In this document: positions 11,105-22,610 of the stretch, piece by piece
Layout: each line of letters begins with the position of its first letter
Numbering within the stretch: the stretch's first letter is position 1
Origin: Marisa cornuarietis
Taxonomy: Eukaryota > Mollusca > Gastropoda > Architaenioglossa > Ampullariidae
Assembly (NCBI GenBank): GCA_004794655.1
Contig: SMMW01000001.1
Location: 15,157,501 to 15,221,500 of the forward strand
DNA length: 64,000 nt
Reading direction: 5' to 3'
Notes under the pieces: model-generated
Told to the model about the DNA's origin: nothing
Database searches by the model: none
Seen by the model: only the letters and a program-made list of their open reading frames with translations
Program-made: the position numbers and the translations under genes

Positions 11105-12395
11105 CAGTGTCACAAACACATCATCAGTCGTATCCTTATCCAGCATAATGCTTAAAACAGCTGACAGTGTGAAGGCATCATTGATGTGCGTGATCGGAAA
11201 GGCTTAAAAAGAACTGAGGGGGACACAGGTGTGACGGAAATACGTGCGAATAAGTAAACAGTAAATTTTCAGGCAACTAAATGAGAAAAACATGTTTTAC
11301 ATCTATAAATGTTTATAAAATTGTTATAATGTCATTATAATTTTAATGGCAAAAATTCATTACCAGCAATTAGTTGTAACCATAAAATAAAATTGCAATG
11401 CTGGAAATTAACCAACAAACTAAAACATTGCAGGAGTTTATCAAAGAAAAACGCACATTTGAAACGTATTTATATTTTATTAACAAAAACATACGTGGAA
11501 AAATTAACTCAAATGCGTCTACAGTAACAAAGAATCAGTAATAATACAACGTAGACTGCAATGTGTGTGATTGTTGCCCATTAAATTTTGACCTGGAGAA
11601 GATTGACTTACCAGTCTGTTGAGTAAACTCCATTTGGACCTTTTTATTTAACTTCAGTTGGAGCTTCTACCTAAGTTTCAATCTGTAGGGCTGTATTCCA
11701 ATATTCCAAAATCAGCCCTTTCATTTTCTTGGCAAAAAATCGCTCCTTGAAAACAACAATCTGAGCGATGTTTCTTCGTCTGGCTAGAAGATATGATTAG
11801 ATTTACTGGACTCGCTGTTCCAAATACTACTTATACGCAACGGAGCTCTCCAGTGTAGGAAAGTAATTTTCTTCTGCTTTCCTAGTGGAGGGTGAGAATG
11901 CCGATATTTGAAGACTTATATCTTGAAAATTAAATGTGGTTATGTACTCATATTTTGGGAATTATTATTTTCAAATAAACTTAACCCCATCATAATAAAA
12001 AATGTTGCACTCCTGTTGTCCGTTAAGAATATATATATATATAAATGCACGAAAAACAGCATTTTAGGCCTGCAAACGTGTTAGTCAGGCCAGTAAAAAC
12101 GATGGTTCGAATAACACATTCGCAAAACTAATCTTGTTAAGCGAAAGATAAAAAGAAATTTAAAAACTGTTGCAGAAACAGCTTTTCCGCTTCCGATGCC
12201 ATAAGGAGGAAAAAAATCATACTGTCCTTACTGTCCTGAAAGATACCTAAAGTCAAAGAACAAAAACCGCCTGAGGTAAATAATACAGCCATAGGTCCTG
12301 AATATATTCACAAAATGTGTCTATAATTGTTGCTGTGTCATAAATACTTGTTGAAAGTCCACCAAAATTACCTTTAGTTACCAAAAAAAAAAAAG
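11105..12395. other. Non-coding stretch, AT-rich, no gene seen
   Basis: Very AT-rich, with a short (AT)n at about 12031-12042. No supported gene. No further part of the THAP protein is recognised here. Confidence 0.55.
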
Positions 12396-12745
12396 CACCA
12401 ATTCTCAAATAAAAATCTTGATATACTTCTGTAGAATAACCATTACCTGAAAAGATAGTCTTAACTTGTCCAGGATAATCTTTAGCTGCTAAACAAGTGT
12501 CTACTTCTTTTAAATAATCCTCAGGTGCCAAACAAGTGACTTTTATCTGAAGTAAGCTCTAGCCACCAAAAAAAGTCTCTTACATATCAGAAACCATTAG
12601 TTGCAAAACAACTCTTTGCTTGCTTACAAGTACGTTTTAGTTGCAAAGCAAATGCCTGTCAAGAAAACGCTTTCTTGTCAAACAAATATCTACTTCCATG
12701 GAGTAGACCTTACCGCCAAAGAGACAGACAGTTGAGTTTGTTTAT
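12396..12745 (-). repeat. Degenerate 39-bp (13-codon) tandem repeat
   Basis: A motif resembling TTAGCTGCTAAACAAGTGTC recurs at about 12481, 12520, 12558, 12597, 12637, 12672 and 12708, with weaker traces near 12396 and 12442. Spacing is 35-40 bases, mostly 38-39. On the minus strand the best-preserved units are in one frame and differ as related peptides: CLAPEDYLKEVDT, CLAAKDYPGQVKT, and further out CLFGGKVYSMEVDI. Other units carry stops or frameshifts. A spacing near 39 bases and peptide-level similarity suggest a former coding repeat. An open frame of 92 codons (12253-12531, minus) covers the best units but runs into unrelated sequence. I do not recognise the family. Confidence 0.6.
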
Positions 12746-15700
12746 TTGTCTAAACTGACGTGGAAGTCTGTAATCTGTGTTTTATAAGCTTGATCGCCGG
12801 ACAAGTTCAAGGCCGCGACTTTCTCTCTATGTAGGCATGGACATTCTGGAACTTTCAGGAAGAGCTAAGCAATCTCACGCATGCCGCAGAGAACAAATGT
12901 AAAACGGGGTCGTCATCATTCAAAGCACAGCTATATATTTCTAAGGGTGGGACAGGGGGGGGGACGCACAGTCATTGGAATAGCAACAATTTAACTAACG
13001 AAGACCTGCAGTGACAATCTCGTTTCTCACGACAAACCCAGTCGTCTGCTTGATCGGTCTCTCGAGATTCTCAGCACCTGCCTGCCCGACCTTATAACAA
13101 GCGCGAGAACACGAATAAAACTGTTCCTGGCACACGGTGTTCGGGAGCCTTCTGCGTGCCCTGCCCGTCAGCGAGGTGTTCACAGGAGGGACGTCATCAT
13201 CTGGCGCGCACCTGTAGGGAGAAGCTATTAGACTTGCCAGGACACCGCAGGTCGGGTTATGGGTCAGCCTTCACAAGCCATACGGCCCTGCTGACACGTC
13301 AACACGCACGTACAGGGTCGGTTGCTGGTGAGGTGGGGGAGTGTATATGACTGCTATCATTCTTGTCCACTTTTAGTCGAAGTCACGGATGAAAGTTCGA
13401 GACTAAAGTCCCCTTCTCCATCCCTCCTTCCCCAACCCCATTTAAAAAAGCCGTGACACTTTGTATTTTTTAGTGGACAATAATTTTCCCACACCTTCTC
13501 TGTCATCTGAAGCTAGAGTACAGCGGCACGGGTTCTTCAATCACACTGAATGACAACGACGCTAGTGACAATGAAACAACAACGACAACATACTAACAGT
13601 GTATTCGTAAGAACCCATGATGCACTGTGACGAATAAAGTCCTGTTTTGTCCATGCATACACGAAGGCTAAATCTAATCAAACGACCTTTAACAAACACA
13701 CGCTTGTAGAGAAGGCATCTGGTTATCCATTGTCTCGTTTCTCCAACACCGCTTAACGTGTACTAGACTATTAGAAGGGTCCATGAACCCAGTAGTTTAT
13801 TGTGCATCGTGCACAACTCCATCACAACAGCACGACAAAGACATCTGCATGTTTACCGGTTTCCAAGCTTTAAAAGATAAAGTGCACCATAGCCTATGAA
13901 ACGCAGTCGGTGGAGGGGTCACCGTGTCAACGAAAAGCCGTTATTTTTCTTTCTGCTGCCTTTTATATGAAAAATCCAATGGGTGGCCAGAGTGGTGTGT
14001 AAACTAAATGTGTATTGAAGAAAGGATATCCAGAAATTAATTATGCAAACAAAAAACAAAAAAACCCGCATACACACAAACTCTACTGAAAGACAAGGGG
14101 ATCCGAGAACAGACAGGGTTAAAATAGGGACGTATGGCAAAGCAAGGCACACATTTAAGAGGAAACTCTTTAACTTGCCTTAATTATAAGACACGTTCGT
14201 GCGTCCGCACACATGCACACACGTTGTTTACAACCTATTCCATGCCCTTTTCATCGAAGCCATTTCAGACCTCCGTAAACACCCCACCCCGGGTGGGCCA
14301 GACAGCTAGAGAAACAACACGCAATCAGTCGCCGACTTAACTAAGCGTGAGGCCAGAAGGAGAAGGCACTTAAGTCCTCGCGAACAGACGCCAACCGAGA
14401 GGGGATTTAAGGCTTGCAGGTGTATGGGTGGAGCTCTGGTCTGACTAACCAGACAGTAGAGGTCTAAACAATAGCTTTCACAAAGTGCCGTGCATTTAAT
14501 AGGCAGCGAAAGGTTTCCGGAATTAGAAAGTTAGAGGTGGTGCCTCTCGGACGACCGGGAAAGGACGAGATTTAAACGAGATCTACCAACACTTGTGATT
14601 TTTTTTTTCGCGCGACCGTCCGCGTCATAAATAACCGACAGCTGGGTTCTATTTAATACCGCTCTCACAAACAGAGAAAAAGGTGAAGCAATTCGTTCTG
14701 ATTATTTTCTGCTAGAAACAGTTTCAAGCACCACAGCTGCAACAGCGATACTTTTCTCTATGCCCTCTTAACCACAGGAAGTTTCCATTGTCAGGTGCTA
14801 AAATTGGCATTGGATTTCTTTCAAAGGCAGCCTTTTTCTTTATGTGTGCAGTAACACTTCACGTGCATTTTCTCTTACTCCTTCGTCTTACTCAATTTTC
14901 CATACAATACACCCATTTCTCCCTCCCTTCCTCCTTACATTAAAAAAAACTTTTGCTACAAAAGGCACAGACACACGCATGCACGTAAAGCGTACAAGCG
15001 GAATGAAAATAAATTCCATTGCTTCCAAATATACTTGGACAACCGTCATGATAGTTTACCTGAGATAAATCCTGTTTTTGTGAAAGGTATGGCCGTGCTC
15101 ATATCAGAGTCAGCTGTCGAGTCATAGATTAAACGATTACTTCAAGGACAACACAAACCCGCCACTACAAATTTAGTGTGCAATGTAAAATTTGTTTTCT
15201 CATTATTTTGGGGTCAAAAGTCTGTTGGATGGATCGCGTCGTCACTCTGTCAGATGTTTATCGTCGTGAGCACCATTAAATCGTCTGTCGGCTTCAAGCT
15301 GCAACTACAGCAGATAAAAGAAGTTTGGTCTGGAGATACCTGTCCTTTAAGAACATTCAGAGATTAATTTATTCTTGACATTTTTCTATGATCTGTGTTT
15401 CATGCCATTATTCTACGCCCTGTTGATTTCCGCTCGATTAATTTCTAAAGTTACAGAAGAGGTCAGTCCTCTTATCTAAGAACAGTAACAGCACCATCAA
15501 GCTAATGAAACGGAAAATAACAGATGTGTTGATGTGTTGTTAATGTCACACACTCCTAAAAACACGAACCCGCACGATGTCGCAAACATTCATCGCAGAC
15601 TACCATGTCCTGCAACATCCGAAGTCATCATCGTTGAAGAGAGAAACATTTTGACAAACATATACTTTCAAGTTATTTTTGGTGTTGGATGAAAACACAC

Positions 15701-17718
15701 ATCAATGAGGTCTGAGGTGGTGTCTTCATAGAATACATAAATCGACGCTGAGGAACACAGAAAGAATTAAGCTGTAAAGACATGCTCAGGTCTTTGGCCT
15801 ACTAACCCATACTCTTTACTGAGAAGACCCGATGGTTATAAATAGAACAGTGAGTAGCTTTTAGCAAGATTACTTCGTGAAGGTCACAAGTAAACTTAAT
15901 TTGGAACGAATAAACGAGGACCGAAAAAAAAAACTTATTGTCAAACTTCTTCCGACTTAAAGAATGGGGGAGGGGATGGCGAGAAAAGAAAGCGGTCCGC
16001 CTGATCTAATGGACATTGTGGACATTGACAGCAGCACTCGGCAGGATGAAGTAATTGCTGTCTCGCACAGGCACCACTACCACCTGTGCAACCTTTGGCA
16101 TACAACCTCAGCGCATCGTCCATTTCTCCCCAGCTGCTGCTCGGCGTAAAAGCTGTTGATACTTGCACGTCGGCAAGACTCCCCCTTCGTCTCCGCCATC
16201 CACCCGCCAGGGAAGCGCACTGCGACTCTCGTGTTAATGTGCGAACGTAACACTTCACCTATCAGCGCTGGCACCAATTAAGATTAAAGGGTTCATCCTC
16301 TCTTAATTTACTTCCAGGGCTTCAGCAACTCCAACACCAGGAACACGACCACAATCAGACAAGATTTCCCCGAAGGTCAAACCGGGTGTGATACTTTAAG
16401 TTTGAATGACTGGGCCGACCTCATTACACCGTGCTAACCACCCAAAATCTGTGTAAAAATTACAACAAAACAAAAGCAAAACAAAACCAAACCAAAAAGA
16501 ACAAAAAAACAACAAAACAAACAAAACCACGTAGAATACGTCTTTGTTGTACCAGGTCAACTGATGTAATTAATTATTGCTACAAAGGAAATTATACAAA
16601 AATATTATCATTCTCAAGTGCAGTAATAGAAGGGGTAAGAGAGAGATGGGGGGTGGGTGGGAGAAATAATTACCAGCTGATCACCAGAGTCTAGCTGCAT
16701 TGTTGATGTAGCCAAAAATATGTTCGTAAGACATGTCAGAAAAGTAACCAAAGGTACGAAAAGTATACAAGAAGTAATTTATGGCCGTGCCTCACAAGTA
16801 TCGCCACATATAAACACAAAAAAGGCAACAAGACTGTAGGAAGATTAATACAGAAAGTTCCACAACCCAAAGGATGGAAGGTGGGCGGGAAAAGAGCGCA
16901 AGAGGGTTTTGTAGGATCAAGTCTGGCATTGGCAAGTCCAGTACGACTTTCAGTCTTAAGCTCCTGTAAACTTATTTCTAAGCCGACCTTTCAGTCCTGG
17001 GAAGAAAAACAAAACAAAACAAGAGAGGTTTTGGGTTCAAAAGTGCGGCCGCTGACACTGAAAATATTCACGAAGCGGCAACGTGGCGCACACTGTCATC
17101 TGATTGCGAAGTTCTCCGCCATGCCGCACGCCGCGTCGCCTCATCAGCGCGCCTGGGAACACGGAGGAGAAGGCTGGTGGCATTTTTAGTACCAAGACAT
17201 GCGTAGGGTTAAGAGGCCAGGTGCTATGAAAGGAGAATGGCACGTCAGGAGCGCGAGCTGGTCGCTGGTTTGGCGCAGTGACAAGGAGTTGAGCACGCGC
17301 TCCTAAGGTCTCCTGCAAGGCCTAGAAAAACAATTTCGCTTGTCACCGCCAATAGTATGCGCAAGGTTCGCACCCTTGCCGGGTCTTGGCCTTCCTCGCT
17401 AGGGGGATTGCCGCCTTGGCTGCAGTGGAAATCGGTCGACAATTACCATTATTATGCATCTGTGCACCACAGAGCTGACGGAGAAACCGTGGAAAGGAGT
17501 GGGAGGGGGTTGGGAGGGAGAGAGAAAAACACTCCGTCGTGAATGCCAAAACCCCACTAGGGTTATGTTTGTATTGTAGCGAAAATTTCTCTGGTATCCT
17601 AGTTTGCTTTAGTACGTTCGTGATGAGTGGTTTTTTTAGGTGTAAACATGTTTTGGGGTTGTAGAGTGATGTATACTGCCACGCCTGATGTGTTGGCAAG
17701 CGTGTGTATACAGGTAAG
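12746..17718. other. Non-coding stretch, no gene seen
   Basis: Mixed AT-rich DNA with a more GC-rich patch at about 13060-13330 and another at 17040-17300. An A-rich (AAAAC)n-like tract lies at about 16455-16530. No exon, RNA gene or transposon is recognised; open frames of up to 105 codons are featureless. Confidence 0.55.
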
Positions 17719-17719
17719 C

Positions 17720-17759
<40 letters not shown>
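17719..17759. repeat. (GT)n(GA)n compound microsatellite
   Basis: A GT run followed directly by a GA run. It underlies the Ser/Leu- and His/Thr-rich stretches of the overlapping open frames on both strands, including a 211-codon minus-strand frame. Confidence 0.95.
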
Positions 17760-17761
<2 letters not shown>

Positions 17762-20193
17762 AAGCGACTTTAATAAAGGTACACGTGTGTTCATGTGTAC
17801 AATAGTGCATGTGTGGGATTGGATGAGTGGAGAAGGGAACCCGGGTAGGTGGTCCGACAGGAAAAACAGATACCGTACCAGCGCAAACATCCTGCACCTC
17901 ATCCCTCCCAGTCACTGTGGGCGCTGGGTCATCTTCCACCCGCACTCTGATTATTAAGGCGGCAGGATGATTAAACAAGCGAAGCCTGCTGCGCCATCTG
18001 GATCAGCTTGAAGTCAAGAGCAGATTAAAAAGAAGGGATGATAATAAATCATCGCAACGCACTACTTTCCCAAGCAGTTGGGTCAGCTCGAAGTCAAAGT
18101 CAGATAGCGGGACATGGCTGGTGCTAAGTGGTGAAAGGACTTTTGTCAAACGATCGCCGGAAATATCGGACGATGACGGAGACTCATTAGCATCTTTTAA
18201 AAAAAATTAACTTTTTCACCGTTTAAATTACTCGCTGCACCAGATGAGACAGTCTACTCCATGTAGACGTGTGCCAATGTCGGGGAGTTAGGGAAGTTGG
18301 GATTATAACAATGTGACAGTGATTTCTTATCATGTTTCTTTTAGTTCAGATTTTGCTATTATCTGGTTAAAATTTTGTTGATATCCCACTTAAATTTTAT
18401 TTTCATCACTGTTAAGTTTTGCTGTTAAGTTGCGTGTCAGGAATAGAGACAAGAAATTTGCTGTTTTCGCGATCAGCGACGATTGCCGTTGCAGACGATT
18501 CATAGATCCGTTGTAGATAATGTTGGTGTGGCATGTTCTGTGCAAATGGTTACGTGCTATATTTAACTCGAAAGCTTGTAGTTGAACGAAATGATTCTTC
18601 ACAGAAATTCGACTCTTGCACACTTTAATTTCATCTCTAACTTGGATTACCCTTAGAAGCGCAGACATTCTTTTCATGAATTGCGTGATGTTTTATGAAA
18701 GACATATCTTCCGCCACATCCAAGAGAAACACAACTGTGCTTTGAGGTTTTGAACAGGAAGTGCAATAAATAAATCATAGAAGTTAAAAGACCGAAGTGC
18801 TTTAAGCAAGTTGTTAGACTCCCAGAGCACCAACAAACGGTTCACATCCTCCCTCGTGTATCGGGAGATTAGGGGGGAAGAGGACGACAAGAAAATTAGA
18901 CCTTTTCGATACTCTCCCACCACCACCACCACCCCCACCACCACCACACTGGCAAGACGTCGCCGAAAATCTTGTCGCCATTTTGTTCTTCTAACGGGAG
19001 GGAGATGAGGCTGTGTTAGCAAGAAAAATCTCCGATCTCCGATTCGCCTCGGTGCTTCGTCTCGTTTGCGAGTGTAAGCCGAGGTCCTCGTGTCTGCGGA
19101 CGCCGCTGGGTCAGCGAGTGCACGCCGCACTTTCATTTGTAACGGTGCCTCCTATCAATGCCATGGACAATCCAGCCGAGCGGTTGGACCAACATTTTAT
19201 CTCGAAAGTGCAGCGATCTCACCGGCGAGCCGGACAAGCGAGATAATAAAACCATCTTTATAGCCTCTCTCAGTTTTCCTTCTAGTTTCTGAAACGCCTG
19301 TTGCTCAGTGAAGCACTGACAACCTGATCCTGTGTCTCTCAGATACAGCAGACTGATCTCAAGAAAGTTACAGACTTATCTCTAGACGACGATTCCATAT
19401 ATTCAGCTTTATATCGTACCTACTGTCAGGCACCAAGAGGCAAGCTTTATATGTTTTTTTCACCTATCAATAAACCCTCTTGTCAACTGTACATTGCCCA
19501 TGGTTGAAACTCTTATTCCAGTATAGTAATTAATTAGGAAAAGTTTTCACCACTTTCTCCACTTCTGTCTAAATAGTAAGGATGTCTCAGATTAGATCAA
19601 CGCTCTCTACAGAGTTTCACCATAAACAAAGAGTTATTGTCAGCTGGAACATTTTAAAAATAAAGTTGGGAGATGGAGGGTTATTATGAGCTGATATTTC
19701 CCCTTCCCTTTTATTTAAAAGAGTTTGAACAACGTGAAAGGTAGAGAACATTTGAATACATTTTGGTACATGTCGGGGGGGGGGGGAAGAGCCCCACCAC
19801 ACAGAACAAGTTGTCAAAAGCCATCTTCTGGGTTATGGGGCGACTTGAGCAAGAAGGAATTTAGCGAGCCATGTTTGTGCTGGCGGGATGCTTAGGAAGG
19901 ATGGAAGGGCGGGAGTTGACTTCGACAGTTAAGTAGGAACCGCCACCCAGCCACTTAAGGAAATCTTTCTCTGTCTCATGACCGGAAGATGAACCCCGAT
20001 CGTCGGCTCTCTCTCTCTCTCTGTGTGTGCGCGAGAAGTGGTGGGGGAGATGAGCGGGGGTACTTTAAATGTGTTGCTAAGGCACCCGACTACATTTCTG
20101 TTGACATGATGCAGCTTTCATTCTTGCTGCTAGGAAACATCGTCTGCTTTCTCTGAGACCGAAACTCTGCAACAAATCTTGAAGCACCCTGAG
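17760..20193. other. Non-coding stretch, no gene seen
   Basis: Holds a CTCF-like GCGCCATCTGG core at 17991-18001 and a (CCA)n run at about 18919-18948. The first copy of a 28-bp exact repeat is at 19417-19444. No supported gene; the 147-codon minus-strand frame at 18693-19136 has no recognisable domain. Confidence 0.55.
19417..19444. repeat. 28-bp exact direct repeat, copy 1
   Basis: Identical over 28 bases to 21317-21344. The core is CTGTCAGGCACCAAGAGG. A weaker relative lies near 43517-43541. It is probably a fragment of a dispersed repeat. Confidence 0.8.
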
Positions 20194-20453
20194 GCCAGTT
20201 GCACAACACATTTCTAATTTTAAACACTTTTAGGCCTTAACTCTATTTAAATAATCAGTTTGAAGTGCACACCACAATTTTAGAATTTTAAAAGCTAAAA
20301 CTGCTTTAAATAAAATAAAGTTGTTTAAGTCTGACTTTCTATCCTGTCAGTACAATTTTTTGTATGTTTTTCTGCAATGCATCAAAATGGGTAAGAAGAG
20401 ATTTTGCTTCTTTAGAACAGTTTTAAGGTTTAGAAACGTGTTGTGCAACTGGC
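20194..20453. mobile_element. 260-bp inverted-repeat element, MITE-like
   Basis: The left end begins GCCAGTTGCACAACACATTT. The right end, read on the other strand, begins GCCAGTTGCACAACACGTTT. The first 24 bases pair with one mismatch, and weaker similarity continues to about base 40. The interior is AT-rich and has no open frame. Short non-coding elements with terminal inverted repeats like this are typical of MITEs mobilised by a cut-and-paste transposase elsewhere in the genome. The flanks CACCCTGAG and ACCTGGAAG give no clear target-site duplication, so the superfamily is open. Confidence 0.75.
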
Positions 20454-21316
20454 ACCTGGAAGCCAAGAACCACAATTTTTTTTTTTAAATACGAAGAACT
20501 GTAATGCCCTGCTTATTTATCCTTCTACACTTCAATCGTCAGTCAAGCATGAAATGAGTCCAGCGCAGACATTGTGTAGAAAAGTTCTCTCTTGAAAGCT
20601 CTGACGCGCTCCCCTCGGGACTCGGTGTAGATAACGCGCCTTGCAAGTTTACTCTGGTGCTGCTGTAATGAAAACGCTTCAGCCTCATCACAGACACAGT
20701 TTATGATCATAGGTAACTGATGCTCTGAGTAAAGAATGATGCACAGGAGAGATGGCTTGTCAGCACACTAAGCAACAAGTTTTTCAAAAACGAGAAACCC
20801 GGACCCTCCCACCCCCCACACACTTTCACCCCGCTATCCACCACCGTTTCATCTCAACTTTTCAGTTCTCTGGCTTTATTTTATTTATTTATTTTGTGCT
20901 ACAAACTTGCATGACTTGCTGTTGGCTTGACGAAGAAAGTGTTTGTACCTCGTGGCGATTACGCACAATTAGAGATCAAGTGTTTGATTTTTTTTCCTCC
21001 GTGCAAATTGTAAAAAAAAGCTTTGCAAACATAAATTTCAGAATCTGTATAATCTGTGATAAGTGCATATTCCCTGTAAAGTTAAAAAAAAATTTTAAGG
21101 CGGGGAAAGGGGAGGGGGCGCTGGGACTACTCGCGGTCGGGAGAAGATAAGTCGACTTTAAGTTACCATCGCCGCCATGTTTTTACTAGAGTTCCGAAGT
21201 TGATCCTCCGCCCCCTACCGACACAGGAAACCACATCCGCCGAGATGGGAGGGTGGCTGGTGGGTGGGAAAGGTTTTAAGGGGGTGGTGGCTGGGCAGAG
21301 AGCGGAGGTAGCGACT

Positions 21317-21344
21317 TACCTACTGTCAGGCACCAAGAGGCAAG
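21317..21344. repeat. 28-bp exact direct repeat, copy 2
   Basis: Identical to 19417-19444, exactly 1900 bases away, with no evident similarity in the immediate flanks. Confidence 0.8.
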
Positions 21345-22260
21345 ATGAGCCAAAGGTTCTCAGTGCCCGTGTCACGACCAAGCCATGCGGCGCAACCCTG
21401 AAGTAGTGAGGGAGAGGGTGGTAAATGAATGACAACTGACCAGCTCTTGGGTTCCACCCGACCGCAGATTTCTCACCCCACCAAATTCTCCCGCCTCGCG
21501 TGCGTGCACGCGCGCTCACACACACACACACAACGAACCTACCCACCCACCGCCAGTCCGCCGGATTCGGTGGCTGGTCTTAGTTAGCTATTTACGAGCG
21601 CGGCGTCTGGGTGGGGGATGTTTCCTTGACAGCTGCTGGAGGGGAAGAGGGCGGAGGAGATGTTGTGAAGGGAGGGTGGGGGGGGGGTAAGCCTGATGGT
21701 AACATTCCGTGGGCGCGGAAACGGCCATGGACACGCCAGCTTGGGGCCTGGCACGCGGAACAGATGTTAGCATGGGTCCAAGTTTAGGGCTTCGTAGAGC
21801 CATCGGGGATCCCTCTCTTTCCTTCTCCACCCCCCCCGCCCCCCCACCTACAACCACCCTATACTGTCTGTCGGTGCTCTGGTCCGTGTGCATGCGCTCG
21901 CACGTGTTAGCACACGGTAAGTAAGGGCGTGCGAACGCGATGGAAGGAGAGGGGTTAAACGGAATAAAAGAACAGGTGTGCGGAAGAGGGGCCGTGCAAG
22001 GGGCCGACACAGTTGCTAACATATCTCTGCTTTGACGAAAGTTGTAACTTACGGAAGAACTTATCTCGGGTGAGGGGAGGGGGAAGAGAGAGAGAAAGAG
22101 GGAGAGAGACCCCCTTCCCTGTCGAAAGCATACCACAAATGTTACCTTGTATTTTCCATGCGGCTTTTTGACAACCGAGGCCTAACCGCAGAAAAAAGAG
22201 ATGTGTTCAGAAAGGTTCTCTCGCAGAGCATGAATATGAATGTAAAAATAGAAAAACGCC

Positions 22261-22340
22261 GTAGAGACAGCAATCTATATAATGTAATGACGGAGGAATA
22301 ATTCTGTAGAGACAGCAACCGTTGTAATGAAGGGGGGAAT
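22261..22340. repeat. Imperfect direct repeat, two ~36-bp units
   Basis: GTAGAGACAGCAAT...GTAATGACGGAGGAAT at 22261-22297 recurs with changes as GTAGAGACAGCAAC...GTAATGAAGG at 22305-22340. Confidence 0.8.
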
Positions 22341-22580
22341 CATCATGCTCTTTCTTTCCTTCTTGCTAGCTTGCTTGCTTTCTTGTCAGCAATCAAGGTG
22401 GCTTTGCAAGATTCTGTGCAACGAGGCGGTTATGTTAATTAGTTACGATACAATATTTACTCTACAAACAGTAGCAAGCATCTGTGTGAAATTCTCTTGT
22501 CTCCACCCTTTAGCAGAATGAATGTAAATTTGTAATTCGCGTCTGTTGAATCTTTTGTCAGTCATGTGAGTCAGTTAATC

Positions 22581-22610
22581 TGTGTGTGCGTGCGTGCGTG
22601 CGTGCGTGCG
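22581..22610. repeat. (GT)n(GCGT)n microsatellite
   Basis: A short GT run followed by about five TGCG units. Confidence 0.9.

Noticed and set aside
17343..17978. 211-codon open frame on the minus strand
   Set aside because: The middle is the translated (GT)n(GA)n microsatellite and the flanks show no domain; no splice or promoter support.
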